DNA of 15,456 bases from Candidatus Woesearchaeota archaeon. Lineage in GTDB: Archaea > Nanobdellota > Nanobdellia > Woesearchaeales > SM23-78. Each line of letters starts with the position of its first letter. The first letter of the stretch is position 1. Positions 13,112 to 15,456 of this stretch are shown here, in pieces. The stretch lies in NCBI GenBank assembly GCA_019322375.1, contig JAHWIP010000091.1, positions 1 to 15,456 on the forward strand. The letters are read 5' to 3'. Below the pieces are notes generated by a model that worked only from the letters and a program-made list of their open reading frames with translations, was not told the origin of the DNA and searched no databases. A program made the translations under genes and the position numbers.

Positions 13112-13144
13112 TAAAAGAATTAATACAATAAGCGGGATGATAAT

Positions 13145-13807
13145 ATGATAAACAAAAAAACAATCATACCACTATTATCATTAACCTTAATCTTACTATT
13201 CTCAAACCTAGCCAGTGCAGTAATCTTTGATATCCCAGCTGCAAGAGAAAGAGAATGGGAAAGATTTGAAGCATACAAACTAGACTATATCAAGTTTAAT
13301 GACTTAGAAGCATTCTCAGGTTATGTTTCTGAAAGAAACCTGGCAAGAAACTTTGGGTTTTATGGGCCAGATTATTACTACATACCGCCTGATGTGCTGG
13401 CAGCCAAGTATAATCCTCCATTACAAGGAGAATTTTATTACACAGATAATCGTGGATACACATCAACTTTGGGCTCTCCATCAGCAGTCAAGTATCATGG
13501 AGATGTTGTGAATGGAAGATACAGTGGATACATACCAAATGACAGGAACTATGACCATCCAGATGCTTATTATGGAGCTTATGGTTCTAGGTATCCAAGT
13601 TATGGTGGGTATGGGAATTATGGTTATCAAACAAATAGCTATCCATCATATGGAAGTTATGGAGGCTTTGGTGGATATGGCTATGGTTATCAAGGCTATG
13701 GATATCAAAACTATAATTATCATTTCAAAGACTTTGAAGAACCAGCATACTATGCAAGAGTAGCAGAGCCACTTTCAGGCGGGTTTTATATTGTTGGGTT
13801 TTACTAG
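13145..13807 (+). CDS. Secreted Gly/Tyr-rich protein (paralogue A)
   Basis: The 220-residue product begins with a signal peptide (about residues 1-25, LLSLTLILLFSNLASA). The mature part starts VIFDIPAAREREWERFEAYK, holds GRYSGYIPNDRNYDHPDAYY, and then a Gly/Tyr-rich tract (about 138-190) made of YG, GYG, SYGGYGNYG and YQGYG steps, and ends in an acidic and hydrophobic tail. Such tracts are typical of surface-coat, adhesive or phase-separating proteins; Tyr residues could be crosslinked. GCGGGATGATAAT precedes the ATG. It shares short motifs with the secreted protein at 14632-15219, so the two are probably related. No cysteine is present in the mature part. Function unknown. Confidence 0.75.
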   Translation: MINKKTIIPLLSLTLILLFSNLASAVIFDIPAAREREWERFEAYKLDYIKFNDLEAFSGYVSERNLARNFGFYGPDYYYIPPDVLAAKYNPPLQGEFYYTDNRGYTSTLGSPSAVKYHGDVVNGRYSGYIPNDRNYDHPDAYYGAYGSRYPSYGGYGNYGYQTNSYPSYGSYGGFGGYGYGYQGYGYQNYNYHFKDFEEPAYYARVAEPLSGGFYIVGFY

Positions 13808-13819
13808 GGAGAAATGAAA

Positions 13820-14635
13820 ATGGATGCTGACTCATTACTAATCGATAAATTTGTTGAAAACATTGTTGAAGTGTATGAATATATGTATGGTAAAGATTAT
13901 CCTGCTGATTACAAACTCGGAAGAAAAAAAGAAGTTCTTTCTCATTGTGCTAAAATGGCAGGAGAACTTATCTCTGCAAGAGCAGACACTCCTTATCATG
14001 ATTTAGCCCACGCAGTTGATGTTACACTCACTATGCAAGAAATTTTATTAGGAAAACACACAGTAGAAAAAGTTGATCCAGAAGATTGGTTTAATTGTGT
14101 TATGGGAGGAATCTATCATGATATAGGTTATATTCCTGATTTATTTACTGATGATTCTAAGCCAATTGGAATAACAGGAGCTTCACTTACAAGAGACCAT
14201 GTTAAAAGGTCAATGAGACATGTCAGGGAAAGGTTTGAAGGAAGTGACATTGTTGACGGTAAAAAAATAGCTTCTTTAATAGAGTATACCTCTGTGCCTG
14301 TAATCAAGAAAGAAGACACTGAATCATATGGAGGCCTTCTAAGAGCTGCTGATTACATAGGCCAATTAGCGAATATTGACATCAGAAAAAGAAACCTTTC
14401 ATTATTACATGAGTTTGCAGAAACTGGTTTTGCAAAAGAAAGAGGTTTTAAATCAGTAGATGATGTTATTGCTGATGTTCCAAATTTCTTTTACACACAA
14501 GTAGAACAATTAGTTGAACCTGCGATGAGATATTTAGAAAGAACAAAAACAGGCTTGGAAAAAGTTAGATCCTTATACGGTGTTATTAAATTATGTGAAA
14601 CATTTCGGGATCAATTAGGAAAAGACAAAAAATGA
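13820..14635 (+). CDS. HD-domain metal-dependent phosphohydrolase, PDE-like
   Basis: From ATG 13820 the product is 271 residues. Metal-binding residues fit the HD superfamily: YHDLAHAVDV (His60, His64, Asp67), GGIYHDIGY (His100, Asp101) and RAADYIGQL (Asp178). The YHxxxHAxDV form is typical of class I cyclic-nucleotide phosphodiesterases, and differs from the bacterial HD-GYP type. So hydrolysis of a phosphodiester or phosphomonoester nucleotide is likely; the cyclic-nucleotide assignment is inference. It has no signal peptide and is expected in the cytoplasm. GGGAGA (13807-13812) sits seven bases before ATG 13820, a better spacing than ATG 13814. Its stop overlaps the ATG of the next secreted gene by four bases, implying coupled translation. 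Confidence 0.85.
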   Translation: MDADSLLIDKFVENIVEVYEYMYGKDYPADYKLGRKKEVLSHCAKMAGELISARADTPYHDLAHAVDVTLTMQEILLGKHTVEKVDPEDWFNCVMGGIYHDIGYIPDLFTDDSKPIGITGASLTRDHVKRSMRHVRERFEGSDIVDGKKIASLIEYTSVPVIKKEDTESYGGLLRAADYIGQLANIDIRKRNLSLLHEFAETGFAKERGFKSVDDVIADVPNFFYTQVEQLVEPAMRYLERTKTGLEKVRSLYGVIKLCETFRDQLGKDKK

Positions 14636-15219
14636 ACACCAAACTATTATTTTTAACTAGTGCATTATTCTTGCTATTCTTAATTAGTTTTTCAGGTGTT
14701 AGTGCTTACTATCCCCAATTATTTGACTATGATTATCATATAAGATATAATTATTATGAAGATGATCATAAGTATCCGACAATTATGGGCCCTTTTCCAA
14801 GAGGCTATTTATGGCACAGGGATGCTGATAAAGATAAAACCTTTACTCATGATGACTTTGGATATTATGATAGTTTCATAGGCTACAAAGACTTGGATGT
14901 ATTCAACCCTGACGGAAGTATTGATGTAATCAGAAACCCAAGTGCAAGAGAAGCAGACTGGGACCTAAGCCATATACCAGAAGGCATGCAAACCTTTGGC
15001 ACTCATGTTTACGGCTACATACCAGAGCCTGATGGTAAATGCTCAATATACAAGAAACACTATGATGACCATCCCTGGGAATTAGGCATAGATTATGGCT
15101 GGGGATATGGTTATGGAAGTTACACACCTTTTTTATCTTATCAGAACAAACAGATATATAGGAATAATTGCCAGTCAATAAGTGGTTGTGAGTATAGGAG
15201 TAGTTATTATGGTTATTGA
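14632..15219 (+). CDS. Secreted Tyr-rich protein (paralogue B)
   Basis: The 195-residue product has a signal peptide (residues 1-25, LFLLFLISFSGVSA) and a mature part very rich in Tyr, Asp, His and Gly. It has NPSAREADWDLSHIPEG, resembling the IPAAREREWE segment of the protein at 13145-13807, and VYGYIPEPD with later YDDHPWELGIDYGWGYGYGSY, resembling GYIPNDRNYDHPDAYYGAYG. Three cysteines (Cys147, Cys179, Cys186) allow a disulfide. It starts with ATGA overlapping the HD gene stop, and the next gene starts inside its 3' end, so it is tightly embedded between two cytoplasmic enzymes. Function unknown; a surface or matrix protein is an inference. Confidence 0.75.
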   Translation: MNTKLLFLTSALFLLFLISFSGVSAYYPQLFDYDYHIRYNYYEDDHKYPTIMGPFPRGYLWHRDADKDKTFTHDDFGYYDSFIGYKDLDVFNPDGSIDVIRNPSAREADWDLSHIPEGMQTFGTHVYGYIPEPDGKCSIYKKHYDDHPWELGIDYGWGYGYGSYTPFLSYQNKQIYRNNCQSISGCEYRSSYYGY

Positions 15220-15456
15220 AGTAAGAGGAATAATTAAGAATATAGACTATGCCAAGAAAAGAGTTGAGGATCTCGGAGCTATTTCTAAAAGTTATTACTC
15301 ATTTACTGATATTATTTACACACCCCTGCAAGAAGAAATAAATCTGAACAATGATTTTACTCGTTTAAGAGTTTACAAAGAAAATAACTGGCCAACAAAG
15401 AATTTTATTTTAGTAAGAAAAAAAACAAAATGGGACAAAGATACTAAGATTGATGA
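15209..15456 (+). CDS. CYTH-domain protein (class IV adenylate cyclase/triphosphatase fold), cut by window edge
   Basis: The 82 visible residues begin MVIEVRGIIKNIDYAKKRVE, then DLGAISKSYYSFTDIIYTPL, then FTRLRVYK and ILVRKKTKW. This is the N-terminal half of the CYTH tunnel fold: an acidic first strand, a helix with a -LGA- turn, a tyrosine/aspartate strand, then the R-x-R and R-K-K-T strands that bind triphosphates. Class IV adenylate cyclases (CyaB) and thiamine or inorganic triphosphatases share it; the family's N-terminal ExExK appears here as IEVRG, a departure. AGGAG (15196-15200) lies eight bases before the ATG, and the gene overlaps the previous stop by 11 bases. Product choice is open because the C-terminal half is off the window. 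Confidence 0.75.
   Translation, partial: MVIEVRGIIKNIDYAKKRVEDLGAISKSYYSFTDIIYTPLQEEINLNNDFTRLRVYKENNWPTKNFILVRKKTKWDKDTKID

Noticed and set aside
13580..13700. Gly/Tyr codon repeats (GGTTATGG-like) as a CRISPR array or tandem satellite
   Set aside because: The units are irregular, three-base-phased and in frame with a secreted protein; there are no unique spacers of constant length. No CRISPR array is visible anywhere in the window.
13512..13763. Met-rich plus-strand frame inside the Gly/Tyr-rich gene
   Set aside because: It is the +1 frame shadow of GGNTAT codons reading as ATG; no ribosome site or independent support.

Overview
The window is from an AT-rich archaeal genome. The signs are a eukaryote-like ribosomal protein uL16 (L10e), a CCA-less tRNA gene with bulge-helix-bulge introns, TrmB-family regulators, and TATA boxes about 26 bases upstream of start codons, so that most transcripts look leaderless. 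The style (small hypothetical proteins, secreted Tyr/Gly-rich proteins, acidic Pro/Glu-rich protein, no long operons) would suit a DPANN-type genome such as Woesearchaeota or a relative, but that placement is an inference from general style and not from a marker gene.

Layout. 1-690: ribosomal protein uL16 (minus strand, cut by the window edge) and a tRNA-Gln(CTG) gene that only folds if two non-canonical introns, one in the D-arm and one in the T-loop, are removed. 683-4893: two regulator/transporter pairs. Each has a TrmB-like repressor gene divergent from a transport gene: a branched-chain-amino-acid-type lipoprotein binding protein in the first, a sodium:solute symporter in the second. Each intergenic region has its own inverted-repeat operator candidate, and the binding-protein mRNA also has a structured leader with a possible pseudoknot next to its ribosome binding site. 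4916-6602: a radical SAM protein with a helix-hairpin-helix tail (the family usually linked to a uracil-DNA glycosylase) and a small protein with a twin-arginine-like N-terminus.

6665-8166 (minus strand): a small membrane protein whose upstream end overlaps an apparent gene remnant on the other strand, then a SET-domain methyltransferase and a JAMM metalloprotease. 8260-11290: a large secreted/membrane protein resembling DUF2330, a Nudix hydrolase overlapping a SAM methyltransferase, and a flavin-reductase-like protein. 11376-12437: a very acidic repeat protein.

12569-15456: the least ordinary stretch, a run of five same-strand genes. It holds an unrecognised soluble protein, two related secreted Tyr-rich proteins, an HD-domain protein with the YHxxxHAxDV motif typical of cyclic-nucleotide phosphodiesterases, and the start of a CYTH-domain protein (class IV adenylate cyclase / triphosphatase fold). 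A possible reading is a nucleotide-signal or polyphosphate-metabolism unit tied to a secreted surface material. The promoter of this run carries an inverted repeat close to the one in front of the binding-protein gene, so the first TrmB-like regulator could control both places.
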